Shown: positions 35,228 through 44,760 of the stretch, in pieces | Position numbering within the stretch: position 1 is the stretch's first letter | Layout: each line of letters starts with the position of its first letter | Assembly: GCF_017313785.1 (NCBI RefSeq) | Contig: NZ_JAFLNL010000011.1 | Span: forward strand, 1 to 64,000 | Source: Flagellimonas aurea | GTDB lineage: Bacteria; Bacteroidota; Bacteroidia; Flavobacteriales; Flavobacteriaceae | Reading direction: 5' to 3' | DNA: 64,000 nt | Notes under the pieces: generated by a model | What the model was told of the DNA's origin: nothing | What the model saw: the letters and a program-made list of their open reading frames with translations, nothing else | Database searches by the model: none | Position numbers and translations under genes: made by a program

Positions 35228-37444
35228 ATGAAGAATCTATTTCTTAGACCTGTATTTTTAGCAGTTGCCATTCTTGTTGTCACCCTTTTCGGAGTGGCCG
35301 GTTATCACTACGCTATTGGATATCCCGCTTGGGTTACCATGGTGGCCGGAGTATTGATAGGCATCGTACTGATTCTAGTTTTAAAATTATTGCTGACTTG
35401 GCTCTTTCCATTGGCCAAGAAGATTCCAGTGCCGATTGCAACAACAATCTTAGGAGGCTTTTTGGCCCTTTATATTATGAGGATGTATGCCTTTAGATGG
35501 CCATCCATTTTGTTCTACAGTCTCGCTTTGTTTGGATTTATCTGCTTGGTTCTTCTTGTTATGGGCATCTGGCAAATCATAAAAAATAAAAATACAGGAA
35601 AGGGCAGCGCACTTATTCTTATTGGGATTGTTCTGATTGCATTGGGGCTTTATGGATTCAATACTTTGGATGGCGACCCGTATTTGGAAGAGTCATCATC
35701 TGAAGAACGAATGCCCGAAACAACATTGAGCGAACTTGGCGTTGCTGACCCATCAAAAAATGGCGATTTTGAAATTGAAGTCTTTACCTACGGTAGTGGA
35801 ACCGATGAGAAAAGACCAGAATATGCTGAAGGTGTCAGATTCAAGACACCAACTGTAAACGCAACTTTGTTACTTCCGGAATGGAAGGGCAAAAAGAAAA
35901 AATGGCGCGAAAAATATTGGGGGTTTGGCGTGGACAGCTTCCCGTTGAATGCCCGTGTGTATATGCCCAAAGGTGAAGGTCCTTTCCCAATGGTTATGAT
36001 GGTACATGGCAACCACAGTATGCTCGATTATTCCGATGGCGGTTATGCCTATCTCGGTGAGCTTTTGGCCAGTCGTGGTATAATAGGGGTCTCGGTTGAC
36101 GAAAACTTCATCAACGGGCATTGGTTCGGTGATTTTATGGGCAAGGAAATGCCAACGCGTGGTTGGTTGTTGCTGAAACATCTGGAACAATGGCGAAATT
36201 GGAACGACGATGAGAGTTCCGAATTATCAGGAAAGGCAGATTTGGACAATGTAATCTTAATGGGGCATTCCAGAGGAGGCGAAGCGGTATCCATAGCGGC
36301 AGCTTTTAATAAATTAGAGAGGTTTCCCGATAATGGCAATGAGAAGTTCGACTTTGATTTTGGGATTAAAGGTATTATTACCGTAGCACCCACAGATTAT
36401 AGGTACAATCGTGAGATTAGTTTAAAGGACATCAACTATTTGAGCATTCAAGGTGCATCAGACGCTGATGAAACAAGTTTTTGGGGAATGCGCCCATATC
36501 ACAGACTGCAATTTTCCGATGATTTTGATGGCTTTAAAACCGGATTGTATATGAACCATGCCAATCATGGTCAATTTAATTCATCTTGGGGACGTTCGGA
36601 TTTTGGCGCTCCTATGAAATGGTTGCTCAATCTTGAACCACTGGTCACAGGAGAGGAGCAAAGGCAAGTGGCAAAGGTTTATGTCAGTGCATTTGCCGAG
36701 AGCATATTTAAAGACGATGAAAGTTACCGACCCATGTTCAAAAATGTTGATTTGGTGCATGATTGGTTGCCCAAAGAAACCTATAGAAGTCAATATAGCG
36801 ACATACATAAGAATGTGCTGGTCAATTTTGAAGGGGATATAGATTTGACCAATGCTACGGACAGCATTTTACTTGCTGCCAATAACTTCAAAGTTTGGCG
36901 TGAAACCGAGCTGATGTCCAGAGACGGCGGGAGCCAGCAAAACAACGCTTTGGTCTTGGGCTGGCACCATGGTAAAAATGTGCAGAAGGATTCTATTCCC
37001 GTTTATAGTATTATGCTGCCAGATACATTGAAAAATTTCAGTATTGCAGATACCCTCGCTTTATCTATGGCTATGGGTGATATTTCAGAACTGGAACTAA
37101 AAGATGGGGACAAAAAGGACAATCTACCAAAGTTTGGTTTCAATTTTAGTGTAATGCTTAAAGATAGTACGGGCAATACGGCCTCGGTTGCCATTTCGGA
37201 CTACAATGTTTTACCGGGAGTAATCAAAACCAAGTTTACCAAGTTTGATTTTCTGGACAAAAACATGATAGGAAAAAACGCTGAGGACCAATTAAAAAGC
37301 TGCTATTTGCCCATGTCATCTTTCTTAAAACAGAACGATAGCTTAAAGCTGGACAAGATTAAAAGTATCCATATGGTTTTTGATAAGGATTCTATTGGGG
37401 TAGTGATTCTTGATGATATTGGGTTATACCGAGCTGGGAGATAA
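35228..37444 (+). CDS. Multi-spanning membrane protein with alpha/beta hydrolase domain
   Basis: 738 residues. The first 150 contain about five hydrophobic helices; then an acidic linker, then an alpha/beta hydrolase domain from about 230. The nucleophile elbow is GHSRGGEAV with S348, the upstream strand VMMVHGNHSML supplies the oxyanion hole, and IQGASDADE and NHANHGQF are candidates for the catalytic aspartate and histidine. The last 150 residues look like a beta-rich domain (ending VILDDIGLYRAGR). The hydrolase part is probably outside the inner membrane. Substrate unknown; the catalytic part has some likeness to cutinase-like esterases. Confidence 0.75.
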   Translation: MKNLFLRPVFLAVAILVVTLFGVAGYHYAIGYPAWVTMVAGVLIGIVLILVLKLLLTWLFPLAKKIPVPIATTILGGFLALYIMRMYAFRWPSILFYSLALFGFICLVLLVMGIWQIIKNKNTGKGSALILIGIVLIALGLYGFNTLDGDPYLEESSSEERMPETTLSELGVADPSKNGDFEIEVFTYGSGTDEKRPEYAEGVRFKTPTVNATLLLPEWKGKKKKWREKYWGFGVDSFPLNARVYMPKGEGPFPMVMMVHGNHSMLDYSDGGYAYLGELLASRGIIGVSVDENFINGHWFGDFMGKEMPTRGWLLLKHLEQWRNWNDDESSELSGKADLDNVILMGHSRGGEAVSIAAAFNKLERFPDNGNEKFDFDFGIKGIITVAPTDYRYNREISLKDINYLSIQGASDADETSFWGMRPYHRLQFSDDFDGFKTGLYMNHANHGQFNSSWGRSDFGAPMKWLLNLEPLVTGEEQRQVAKVYVSAFAESIFKDDESYRPMFKNVDLVHDWLPKETYRSQYSDIHKNVLVNFEGDIDLTNATDSILLAANNFKVWRETELMSRDGGSQQNNALVLGWHHGKNVQKDSIPVYSIMLPDTLKNFSIADTLALSMAMGDISELELKDGDKKDNLPKFGFNFSVMLKDSTGNTASVAISDYNVLPGVIKTKFTKFDFLDKNMIGKNAEDQLKSCYLPMSSFLKQNDSLKLDKIKSIHMVFDKDSIGVVILDDIGLYRAGR

Positions 37445-37526
37445 AGCATCAATATTTTACTAAAATATTTCGATTTAAGCTCATTGTTAATATGGGCGGC
37501 TTAAACGCTCTGCTGAATTATAAGCG

Positions 37527-37534
37527 TATCTTTG
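37527..37534 (+). promoter_or_regulatory. Likely -7 element of tsaC
   Basis: TATCTTTG is an exact TAnnTTTG match 41 bases upstream of the tsaC ATG. No TTG stands at the expected -33 distance. Confidence 0.4.
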
Positions 37535-37575
37535 TACTTGGCTCTTTGGCTTCATTCTACTTATCTAAATAAAAA

Positions 37576-38196
37576 ATGGCAGAGTTTATTAAGCTTTATG
37601 AAGAAAACCCGAACCCTAAGCAGGTGCAGCAAGTTGTGGACGTGCTCCGAAAGGGCGGCCTTGTGATCTACCCTACGGATACGGTTTACGGACTTGGTTG
37701 CGATATCACCAATACCAAGGCATTGCAGCGAATTGCCCGGATTAAGGGAATAAAGCTTGAAAAGGCCAATTGGTCGTTTATTTGTGCGGATTTGAGCAAT
37801 CTTTCGGACTATGTTCGCCAAATAGATAGCCCTACGTTCAAGATTCTAAAAAGAACCTTGCCAGGGCCTTATACTTTTATTCTACCGGGAAACAATAATT
37901 TACCAAAGGACTTTAAGAAAAAGAAAACGGTAGGTATCCGTGTGCCCGATAATTCGATTGCACGCGCCTTGGTAACTGGATTGGGTCACCCCATTGTTTC
38001 TACGTCTATACGTGATGATGATGATATTTTGGAATATACCACGGACCCTGAACTTATTTTTGAGAAATGGCAGAATCTTGTGGATGTCGTGATTGACGGC
38101 GGATACGGTGATAACGTTGCCTCTACGGTAATAGACCTTTCAGGAGACGAACCGGAAGTGATTCGGGAAGGCAAGGGCAGCCTTGAGATATATTAA
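37576..38196 (+). CDS. tsaC: L-threonylcarbamoyladenylate synthase (Sua5/YciO/YrdC family)
   Basis: 206 residues of YrdC-type fold. The nucleotide- and RNA-binding basic and glycine motifs show as GGLVIYPTDTVYGLGCD, then LPGPYTFILPG and KTVGIRVPDN. The enzyme makes threonylcarbamoyl-AMP for the t6A37 modification of tRNAs that read ANN codons. It lacks the extra Sua5 domain, so the TsaC name fits; the closely related YciO cannot be fully ruled out. It ends at a strong terminator shared with the OmpA gene. Confidence 0.85.
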   Translation: MAEFIKLYEENPNPKQVQQVVDVLRKGGLVIYPTDTVYGLGCDITNTKALQRIARIKGIKLEKANWSFICADLSNLSDYVRQIDSPTFKILKRTLPGPYTFILPGNNNLPKDFKKKKTVGIRVPDNSIARALVTGLGHPIVSTSIRDDDDILEYTTDPELIFEKWQNLVDVVIDGGYGDNVASTVIDLSGDEPEVIREGKGSLEIY

Positions 38197-38200
38197 TAAA

Positions 38201-38227
38201 AAAAGCGGCCAATTTTTGGCCGCTTTT
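38201..38227. terminator. Bidirectional terminator between tsaC and the OmpA gene
   Basis: AAAAGCGGCCAA (38201-38212) pairs with TTGGCCGCTTTT (38216-38227) over a 3-base loop. A-runs on one side and T-runs on the other let it work on both strands between the two converging genes. Confidence 0.92.
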
Positions 38228-38250
38228 CTTTTAAAGCTTAAGCTTATTTC

Positions 38251-39123
38251 TTATTTACCAGAACCACCGATTGCTGGATCCTTCATTCCTTCTTCGATCA
38301 TGCTATAGAACTGATCAATTTTTGGAAGTACAACAATTCTTGTTCTTCTGTTTTTGGCTCTGTTTGCAGAAGTATCGTTACCTACTAGTGGCACGTAGTA
38401 GCTACGTCCGGCGGCAGTCATTCTTGCAGGGTCTACACCAAAATCATCTTGAAGTATTCTAACAACGGATGTTGCTCTTTTGGCACTCAAATCCCAGTTG
38501 TCAAGTAGTACACCACTTCTGTAAGGTACGTTATCTGTATGACCTTCTACCATAAATTCAAAATCAGGCTTGTTGTTTACTACCTTGGCAACTTTACCAA
38601 GTACTTCTTTAGCAGCGTTGGTCACGTTGTAGCTTCCGCTTCTAAACAACAATTTATCAGAGATGGAAACGAATACAACACCTTTTTCAACACTGATTTC
38701 GATGTCTTCATCGTCCAAGTTACCCAATACACCTTTTAAGCTCTGTACCAAAGAAAGGTTAACAGAATCTCTACGTGTAACGGCATCTTGCAGTTTTCTA
38801 ATGGTAAGGTCTTTTTCTTTAAGGCTTTCCAAAGACTTTTCAAGGTTTTCAGCACCTTTTGTTGTAAGCGTAGTCAAGTTGCCCATATTGTTGATGAGTT
38901 CTTGGTTGTTCGCTTTAAGGAATGCATTTTGGTCTTCGAGAGTTTTCAACCTAGAGTCAGCGGTTGCTTTATCTTCCAAACAATCGTTCAATTTAACGGT
39001 TGCGGAATTTAATAGGTCTTGCGTTTCTTTGTGCTTGGCCTCCAATTCGGCATATTTCTTTTGCGATACGCAAGAGGATAATAGAATCGTCATTGCCAAT
39101 GTTCCTAGAAAAACTTTTTTCAT
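38251..39123 (-). CDS. OmpA-family peptidoglycan-associated lipoprotein
   Basis: 290 residues. A lipoprotein signal ends at LLSSC18. A coiled coil follows (about 25-130) and then an OmpA domain. The peptidoglycan-binding motif is intact: FMVEGHTDNVPYRSG with the aspartate and NWDLSAKRATSVVR with the arginine. It should link the outer membrane to the cell wall as a homotrimer or homodimer held by the coiled coil. The gene at 28282-29055 is a degenerate relative. Confidence 0.9.
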   Translation of the reverse strand: MKKVFLGTLAMTILLSSCVSQKKYAELEAKHKETQDLLNSATVKLNDCLEDKATADSRLKTLEDQNAFLKANNQELINNMGNLTTLTTKGAENLEKSLESLKEKDLTIRKLQDAVTRRDSVNLSLVQSLKGVLGNLDDEDIEISVEKGVVFVSISDKLLFRSGSYNVTNAAKEVLGKVAKVVNNKPDFEFMVEGHTDNVPYRSGVLLDNWDLSAKRATSVVRILQDDFGVDPARMTAAGRSYYVPLVGNDTSANRAKNRRTRIVVLPKIDQFYSMIEEGMKDPAIGGSGK

Positions 39124-39220
39124 AGTTCAGATTATAATTTAAGGATTGTTAGATATATCAAATGTTAAAAAAACTATACCAAAATTAGATAAAAAGCAAA
39201 GTACCTATATTTCGGCTTCG

Positions 39221-40222
39221 TTAATCTTTTACTAAAATGTTAAAATTCTCTACTTGATGTACGAAGTAGGACCATACTATGGATGTCGTAATATGGTATT
39301 TTAATATAAAATTAGCTTTTTCGCGTTTTTTGTACATTTTTATAAAGTTAGCATAAAAGCTAAGATGGGCCCGCAAAATGGCGAAACAATGGTCGAATTT
39401 TAATTGGAATACAAAGCGCAAGGCGGCCAAGGCGTCCAAGACCAATCGGGCAAATACCAAAGGGATTGCTTTTTTTCTGGGAAGATTTTTTGTAATGGAG
39501 TACAACGAGTTCCTAAAGTTGAGAAATGTTTTCTTCGGGTTCATATTGGAAAGGGTGCTCCCGCCCAAATGATACACGCTGCTGTGTCCCACATAATATA
39601 CTTTGTGTCCTGCATTTTTTGCGCGCCAACATAGATCTATCTCTTCTTGATGGGCAAAGTAATCCTCGTCAAAACCTTCCAGTTGATGGAACACTTCACT
39701 TTTGATAAACATACAGGCGCCCGTGGCCCAGAATACTTCTTTGATATCGTTGTATTGGCCTTCGTCTTTTTCTATGGTCTGAAAAATACGCCCCCTACAA
39801 AAAGGATATCCGAACATATCAATAAATCCACCTGCTGCACCAGCATATTCAAAGTGGTCTTTTTGGATTAGGTCCAAAATTTTTGGTTGAATAATGGATG
39901 CTTCGAGAATCGACTTAAAGGCATCTTTGATAGGCTCCAGCCAGTTGGGAGTTACTTCCACGTCAGAATTCAATAAGCAGAATACGTCAGCTTCAATATG
40001 TTTAAGGCCATCGTTATATCCCTTGGCAAAACCACCATTAGAGCTATTTTGAACTATTCCAATGGTAGGGTAGTGCTGTTTTAGAAAATCAACCGATCCG
40101 TCGGTGCTGGCATTGTCCACTACATATATATCGGCTCCATCCGAATGCTTCATAACAGAAGGCAGGAACCTTTCGAGCAAGGCTTCTCCATTCCAGTTGA
40201 GTATGACGACGGCGATTTTCAA
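39221..40222 (-). CDS. Glycosyltransferase family 2 protein
   Basis: 333 residues of GT-A fold. It opens VVILNWNGEALLERFLPSV, with the nucleotide-binding VVDNASTDGSVDFL and the metal-binding motif LLNSDVEV. An ATGACMF..EVF..LEGFDEDYFAHQEEIDLC acceptor segment is also present. It has a basic, partly hydrophobic tail that may associate with the membrane. It likely adds a sugar, perhaps rhamnose, to a polysaccharide or lipid; no polysaccharide gene cluster lies around it. It is 12 bases after the HsdR-N-like gene on the same strand. Confidence 0.87.
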   Translation of the reverse strand: MKIAVVILNWNGEALLERFLPSVMKHSDGADIYVVDNASTDGSVDFLKQHYPTIGIVQNSSNGGFAKGYNDGLKHIEADVFCLLNSDVEVTPNWLEPIKDAFKSILEASIIQPKILDLIQKDHFEYAGAAGGFIDMFGYPFCRGRIFQTIEKDEGQYNDIKEVFWATGACMFIKSEVFHQLEGFDEDYFAHQEEIDLCWRAKNAGHKVYYVGHSSVYHLGGSTLSNMNPKKTFLNFRNSLYSITKNLPRKKAIPLVFARLVLDALAALRFVFQLKFDHCFAILRAHLSFYANFIKMYKKREKANFILKYHITTSIVWSYFVHQVENFNILVKD

Positions 40223-40234
40223 AACGGAGGCAAA

Positions 40235-40681
40235 TTAACGGCTAAATTCAGGAATATCCTTCAAAAAGGTATACTTTTCATTCTCATGGTCCATTTTACA
40301 ATAATAATGATCTAGGCCGTTGGTCACCATTAAGTATTCAGCCTTTAGCTCATAATTGTAGCGGGCTATTTGGTCAAAAGTATCCTGAGTGATTTTCACA
40401 TCCGGCCCCTTGCATTCGATTAAAAGAAGTATGGAGCCATCAGGGTTAAATACCACGACATCGTATCGTTTCTTTAGGTTGTTGACCGTCAACTGTTTTT
40501 CAACGTTGATCAAGCTCTTCGGATAATTTTTGGTAAAGACCAAATATCTGAGCACGTGCTGGCGAACCCATTCTTCCGGTTGGAGGACTACAAATTTTTT
40601 ACGTAGCCCATCAAAAATGTACTGCCTATTTTGGCTATTTTTGATTCGAAACGAATAGGGTGGAAAATTCAAATCTTGCAT
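40235..40681 (-). CDS. Stand-alone HsdR-N-type nuclease-domain protein
   Basis: 148 residues consisting only of the restriction-enzyme type I R-protein N-terminal domain. The PD-(D/E)xK core is visible as RYDVVVFNPDG and then LLLIECKGPDVKI, with a following DQIARYN helix containing the usual glutamine. No helicase, methylase or specificity gene is nearby. Such small proteins are widespread in Bacteroidota, and they are not proven restriction enzymes. Upstream of the glycosyltransferase by 12 bases, and divergent from holA by 26 bases. Confidence 0.82.
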   Translation of the reverse strand: MQDLNFPPYSFRIKNSQNRQYIFDGLRKKFVVLQPEEWVRQHVLRYLVFTKNYPKSLINVEKQLTVNNLKKRYDVVVFNPDGSILLLIECKGPDVKITQDTFDQIARYNYELKAEYLMVTNGLDHYYCKMDHENEKYTFLKDIPEFSR

Positions 40682-40707
40682 TCTACAAAACTGGTGATAT
40701 AATTTGA

Positions 40708-41709
40708 ATGGACAAAGTAAAGGAGATTGTATCGGAAATCAACAATGGAAATCCAAAACCTATATATTTTTTAATGGGGGATGAGCCCTATTATATTGAT
40801 AGGATTTCTCAATATATTGCCGAAAATGTACTCACGGAAGATGAGAAAGGCTTTAATCAAATGGTATTGTACGGTAAGGACACCTCTGTGGATGACATAG
40901 TTGCGAACGCCAAGCGATTTCCTATGATGGCCCAGTACCAAGTGGTAATTGTAAAGGAAGCCCAACATTTGTCAAGAACTATCGAAAACCTTGTTTCTTA
41001 CGCTGAGAACCCACAGCCGACCACGATTTTGGTGCTTTGCTACAAATACAAGAAGTTGGATAAGCGTAAAAAACTGTACAAGGCCATTAACAAAAGTGGC
41101 GAGCTGTTCGAAAGCAAAAAACTCTACGATAATCAAGTGGCGGATTGGATTCGAAGGACCTTGGCGAGTAAAAAGTACAAGATTTCCCCCAAAGCCTGTG
41201 TAATGCTGGTGGAGTATCTTGGAACTGATTTGAGCAAAATCAGCAACGAACTTGATAAATTGACTTTGATTGTGCCACCTACCAAGGAAATTACTCCCGA
41301 GCTGATAGAGGAACATATTGGGATAAGCAAAGACTTCAATAATTTTGAGCTGAAAAAAGCGATTGGGGAGCGTGATGTTAAAAAGGCATCACGAATCATT
41401 GATTATTTCGCACAGAACCCAAAGGACAATCCCTTTGTGGTTACGGTTACGCTACTGAACACCTTTTTCACCCAACTTTTGCAATATCATGGACTCAAGG
41501 ACCATTCTCCAGGAAATGTGGCCAAGGTACTTGGCGTTAATCCTTATTTTGTAAACGAGTATGTAGTGGCCGCAAAAAATTACCCGATGAAAAGAGTGAG
41601 CGGCATTATTTCCAGCTTAAGGAATTTAGATCTAAAGGGGAAAGGAGTAGGTGCCAGCAATATGGGACAGGCCGATTTGCTGAAAGAACTACTATCCGAA
41701 ATAATCTAA
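40708..41709 (+). CDS. holA: DNA polymerase III delta subunit
   Basis: 333 residues. The N-terminal AAA-like domain opens IYFLMGDEPYYIDRI, and QYQVVIVKEAQHL and a helical C-terminal collar domain follow. HolA is part of the clamp loader and opens the beta sliding clamp. The sequence has no Walker A, as usual for delta. Ends 3 bases before the convergent DoxX-like gene. Length and layout are normal. Confidence 0.92.
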   Translation: MDKVKEIVSEINNGNPKPIYFLMGDEPYYIDRISQYIAENVLTEDEKGFNQMVLYGKDTSVDDIVANAKRFPMMAQYQVVIVKEAQHLSRTIENLVSYAENPQPTTILVLCYKYKKLDKRKKLYKAINKSGELFESKKLYDNQVADWIRRTLASKKYKISPKACVMLVEYLGTDLSKISNELDKLTLIVPPTKEITPELIEEHIGISKDFNNFELKKAIGERDVKKASRIIDYFAQNPKDNPFVVTVTLLNTFFTQLLQYHGLKDHSPGNVAKVLGVNPYFVNEYVVAAKNYPMKRVSGIISSLRNLDLKGKGVGASNMGQADLLKELLSEII

Positions 41710-41712
41710 AGA

Positions 41713-42090
41713 TTATTTTTTATCCACACTGTACTTGCCCGGACCCAATAGCATGATGATCACAAAAAAGGCAAGATAAAGCAATGGCAACTCTTTTCTT
41801 CCGAACGGATCAGCACCGTGGATCATAAATGCGGCTACAAACATAGTAATGGCTGCAGGTATTGCGGCCCAACGGGTTTTAAACCCAATAATCATTAATA
41901 GGGGGCAGATAAATTCACCAACAACGGCTAAAAACAATGAGGGAGCTTGTCCAATCCCAAAAGGATCAGCGAATTCCGTGTTGCCATTGATAAGTTTCAT
42001 AAGTTTTGGATAACCATGGGTCAGCATAAATGCAGATGGTACAATTCTAAGCAATGCGAGACCAAGGTGGATAAGAGTATTGTTTTTCAT
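41713..42090 (-). CDS. DoxX-family membrane protein
   Basis: 125 residues with four hydrophobic helices. The LALLRIVPSAFMLTHGYPKLM opening and FLAVVGEFICPLLMIIGFKTRWAA centre are typical DoxX features. DoxX proteins are inner-membrane proteins linked with oxidative stress and quinone-linked oxidation; no specific role can be assigned. It stands apart with a 101-base spacer upstream. Confidence 0.85.
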   Translation of the reverse strand: MKNNTLIHLGLALLRIVPSAFMLTHGYPKLMKLINGNTEFADPFGIGQAPSLFLAVVGEFICPLLMIIGFKTRWAAIPAAITMFVAAFMIHGADPFGRKELPLLYLAFFVIIMLLGPGKYSVDKK

Positions 42091-42191
42091 TCGAGGGGTA
42101 AAAATTATTCCCCGTGAAATTAAAGATTATGTTTTAAAAAACGTAACATTAATTGACGAAAAGTGCTTTTGAATTGACGTATAAGGATATA

Positions 42192-44603
42192 CTAACGCAA
42201 AGACGGATACGATTTAGGATCGGATTCATGCATAATTTGGTACACTTTCTCAAAAATATCCTCGGCATTGGGTTTGGAAAAATAATCCCCATCAGAAGCA
42301 TAAGCTGGCCTATGTTCCTTGGCCGATAACGTTTGGGGAGCACTGTCCAAATATTTGTAACCACCTTGCTTTTCGACCACTTCTTGCATCAAATATGCCG
42401 AACACCCACCTGGAACATCTTCGTCAATCACCAAAAAGCGGTTGGTTTTCTGAAGACTTTTTACCAGGTCATGGTCTAAATCAAATGGAAGAAGTGATTG
42501 CGCATCGATTACCTCGGCATCAATGCCTACTTCCAATAAATCGTTTGCTACTTTTTCTACAATTCGAAGTGTGGAACCGTATGATAAGAGTGTAATGTCC
42601 GTTCCTTCTTTAAGGGTTTCCACCTTGCCAATGGGTGTGCAGAACTCTGCTAGGTTAGCAGGTTTTTGCTCTTTTAGGCGATATCCGTTAAGGCTTTCTA
42701 TGACCAAAGCGGGCTCGTCACTTTTCATAAGTGTATTGTAAAAGCCTGCCGCTTGGGTCATGTTCCTTGGTACTAAAATGTACATTCCCCTTAACAAATG
42801 CACCAATCCTCCCATAGGGGACCCAGAGTGCCAGATTCCTTCCAGACGGTGCCCTCGTGTACGAACGATGAGCGGGGCTTTTTGCTTACCTACCGTTCGA
42901 TACATTAAAGTAGCCAAATCATCGCTCAAGGTTTGAATTGCGTAAAGGATATAATCCAGATATTGTATTTCGGCAATGGGCCGTAAGCCACGGAGTGCCA
43001 TACCGATTCCTTGGCCTATTATGGATGTTTCACGAATTCCGGTATCTGCAATCCTTAGTTCGCCATACTTCTTTTGAAGGCCTTCCAGTCCTTGGTTTAC
43101 ATCGCCAATATTTCCTGTATCCTCGCCAAAAATAAGGGCTTCAGGATATTTGGAGAAAAGAGCGTCAAAATTATCCCTTAAGATGATTCTTCCATCGACC
43201 TCTTCTGTTTTTTCTGGGTATGAGGGAGGTACAGGCTCTATTTTTGTGGCTTTGTTGCCCAGCTCATTGTAAAGATGCGAACTGTAATGGGGTTGGTTTT
43301 CTATCAAGAAGCTATCTATCCACTGCTGAAGCTGTTTTTTTTCTACGGTGGATTCTCCCAAAAGGTAACGTAGTGCTTGTCTCGCCTTCGAAGCCAAGTC
43401 TTTTCTTAATGGTTCCTCTACTGCGATTAAATCATTCTTTAATTTATTGATGAAGGCTCTATTTGGGCTTTGGGCAGCTACTTTCTCCAATAGTTGCACC
43501 AATTCCTTTTTTGCGGTCAATTGTGGTTTCAAAAACTCGGACCAAGCTTCTTTTTTAGCGGAACGTACCTTGTGTTTTATGTCGCGCTCCACCTTTTTGA
43601 GTTCATCTTCGGTGCTTATACCATTCTCAATGATCCATTCCCTAAAGCGTTTGTTGCAATCATTTTTTCGTTCCCATTCCAAACGTTCGGAGGATTTATA
43701 CCTTTCGTGCGACCCAGAGGTAGAGTGACCTTGGGGCTGGGTCAGTTCCGTTACATGGACCAATACAGGTACATGACCTTCGCGGGCAATGTCCGAAGCG
43801 TTTTCAAAAGCATGTATCAAGGCGGTGTAATCCCATCCCTTGACTTTTAAGATTTCAAAACCGTCATGTTCTTCATCCCGCTGTAATCCGCTCAAAGCTT
43901 CGGAAATGTCACCTTTGGTGGTATGGAACTCGGAGGGTACGGAGATTCCGTATTCATCATCCCAAATGCTTATTACCATGGGCACCTGCATTACCCCGGC
44001 TGCATTCAGGGTTTCAAAAAAATGACCTTCGCTGGTACTTGCATTACCAATGGTTCCCCAAGCTACTTCATTTCCGTTTTTGGAGAAATTGGTCTGGTCG
44101 ATACCTTCAACATGGCGATATATTTTAGAAGCTTGGGCCAAACCTAGCAAACGAGGCATTTGGCCTGCAGTACAGGAAATATCCGCGCTACTGTTCTTTT
44201 GTTCGGTCAGGTTTTTCCATGTCCCATCTTCATTTAGGCTATGGGTCACAAAATGCCCGCCCATTTGCCTTCCGGCACTCATAGGTTCCTTCTCCAGATC
44301 CGTTGTGGCATAAAGCCCATGAAAAAATGCTTTGGGGCTTAAGTAGCCCAAAGCCATCATAAAAGTTTGGTCACGATAATAACCGCTTCTAAAATCACCA
44401 TCCTGGAATGCTCTTGCCATTGCAAGTTGGGGAAGCTCTTTGCCGTCTCCGAATATTCCAAACTTGGCTTTTCCCGAAAGTACTTCGCGACGTCCCAATA
44501 GACTACATTCCCTACTCATAACGGCAGTCTCGTAATCTTGAAGAATTTGAGATTTGAAATCGTCAAAAGAGATGTCGTTACTTGTGCTAGGTTTAGGTTT
44601 CAT
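42192..44603 (-). CDS. 2-oxoacid dehydrogenase E1, fused alpha and beta subunits
   Basis: 803 residues. The N-terminal 450 are the E1 alpha type, with the ThDP motif as TIGNASTSEGHFFETLNAAG and WDDEYGISVP in place of the more usual GDGxxSEGDF...NNxYxIS. From about 475 the E1 beta part follows, with IFGEDTGNIGDVNQGL, RIADTGIRETSIIGQGIGMAL and EDVPGGCSAYLM. This fusion is common in Bacteroidota. It decarboxylates 2-oxoacids, most likely the branched-chain ones from Val, Leu and Ile, passing the acyl group to E2. No E2 or E3 gene is adjacent. Confidence 0.87.
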   Translation of the reverse strand: MKPKPSTSNDISFDDFKSQILQDYETAVMSRECSLLGRREVLSGKAKFGIFGDGKELPQLAMARAFQDGDFRSGYYRDQTFMMALGYLSPKAFFHGLYATTDLEKEPMSAGRQMGGHFVTHSLNEDGTWKNLTEQKNSSADISCTAGQMPRLLGLAQASKIYRHVEGIDQTNFSKNGNEVAWGTIGNASTSEGHFFETLNAAGVMQVPMVISIWDDEYGISVPSEFHTTKGDISEALSGLQRDEEHDGFEILKVKGWDYTALIHAFENASDIAREGHVPVLVHVTELTQPQGHSTSGSHERYKSSERLEWERKNDCNKRFREWIIENGISTEDELKKVERDIKHKVRSAKKEAWSEFLKPQLTAKKELVQLLEKVAAQSPNRAFINKLKNDLIAVEEPLRKDLASKARQALRYLLGESTVEKKQLQQWIDSFLIENQPHYSSHLYNELGNKATKIEPVPPSYPEKTEEVDGRIILRDNFDALFSKYPEALIFGEDTGNIGDVNQGLEGLQKKYGELRIADTGIRETSIIGQGIGMALRGLRPIAEIQYLDYILYAIQTLSDDLATLMYRTVGKQKAPLIVRTRGHRLEGIWHSGSPMGGLVHLLRGMYILVPRNMTQAAGFYNTLMKSDEPALVIESLNGYRLKEQKPANLAEFCTPIGKVETLKEGTDITLLSYGSTLRIVEKVANDLLEVGIDAEVIDAQSLLPFDLDHDLVKSLQKTNRFLVIDEDVPGGCSAYLMQEVVEKQGGYKYLDSAPQTLSAKEHRPAYASDGDYFSKPNAEDIFEKVYQIMHESDPKSYPSLR

Positions 44604-44760
44604 GGAAATTTGAAGATTTATGCAAAACTATTAAAAATACATCAAAATAGCAACATCAAATCTCGTTAATAAAATGAGAATTTATCAAAATAAACGCAAT
44701 AAAAATTAATTTATATTAATTATAAGTGATTTATTGGGTGTTGAATTATTGATTTGACAA

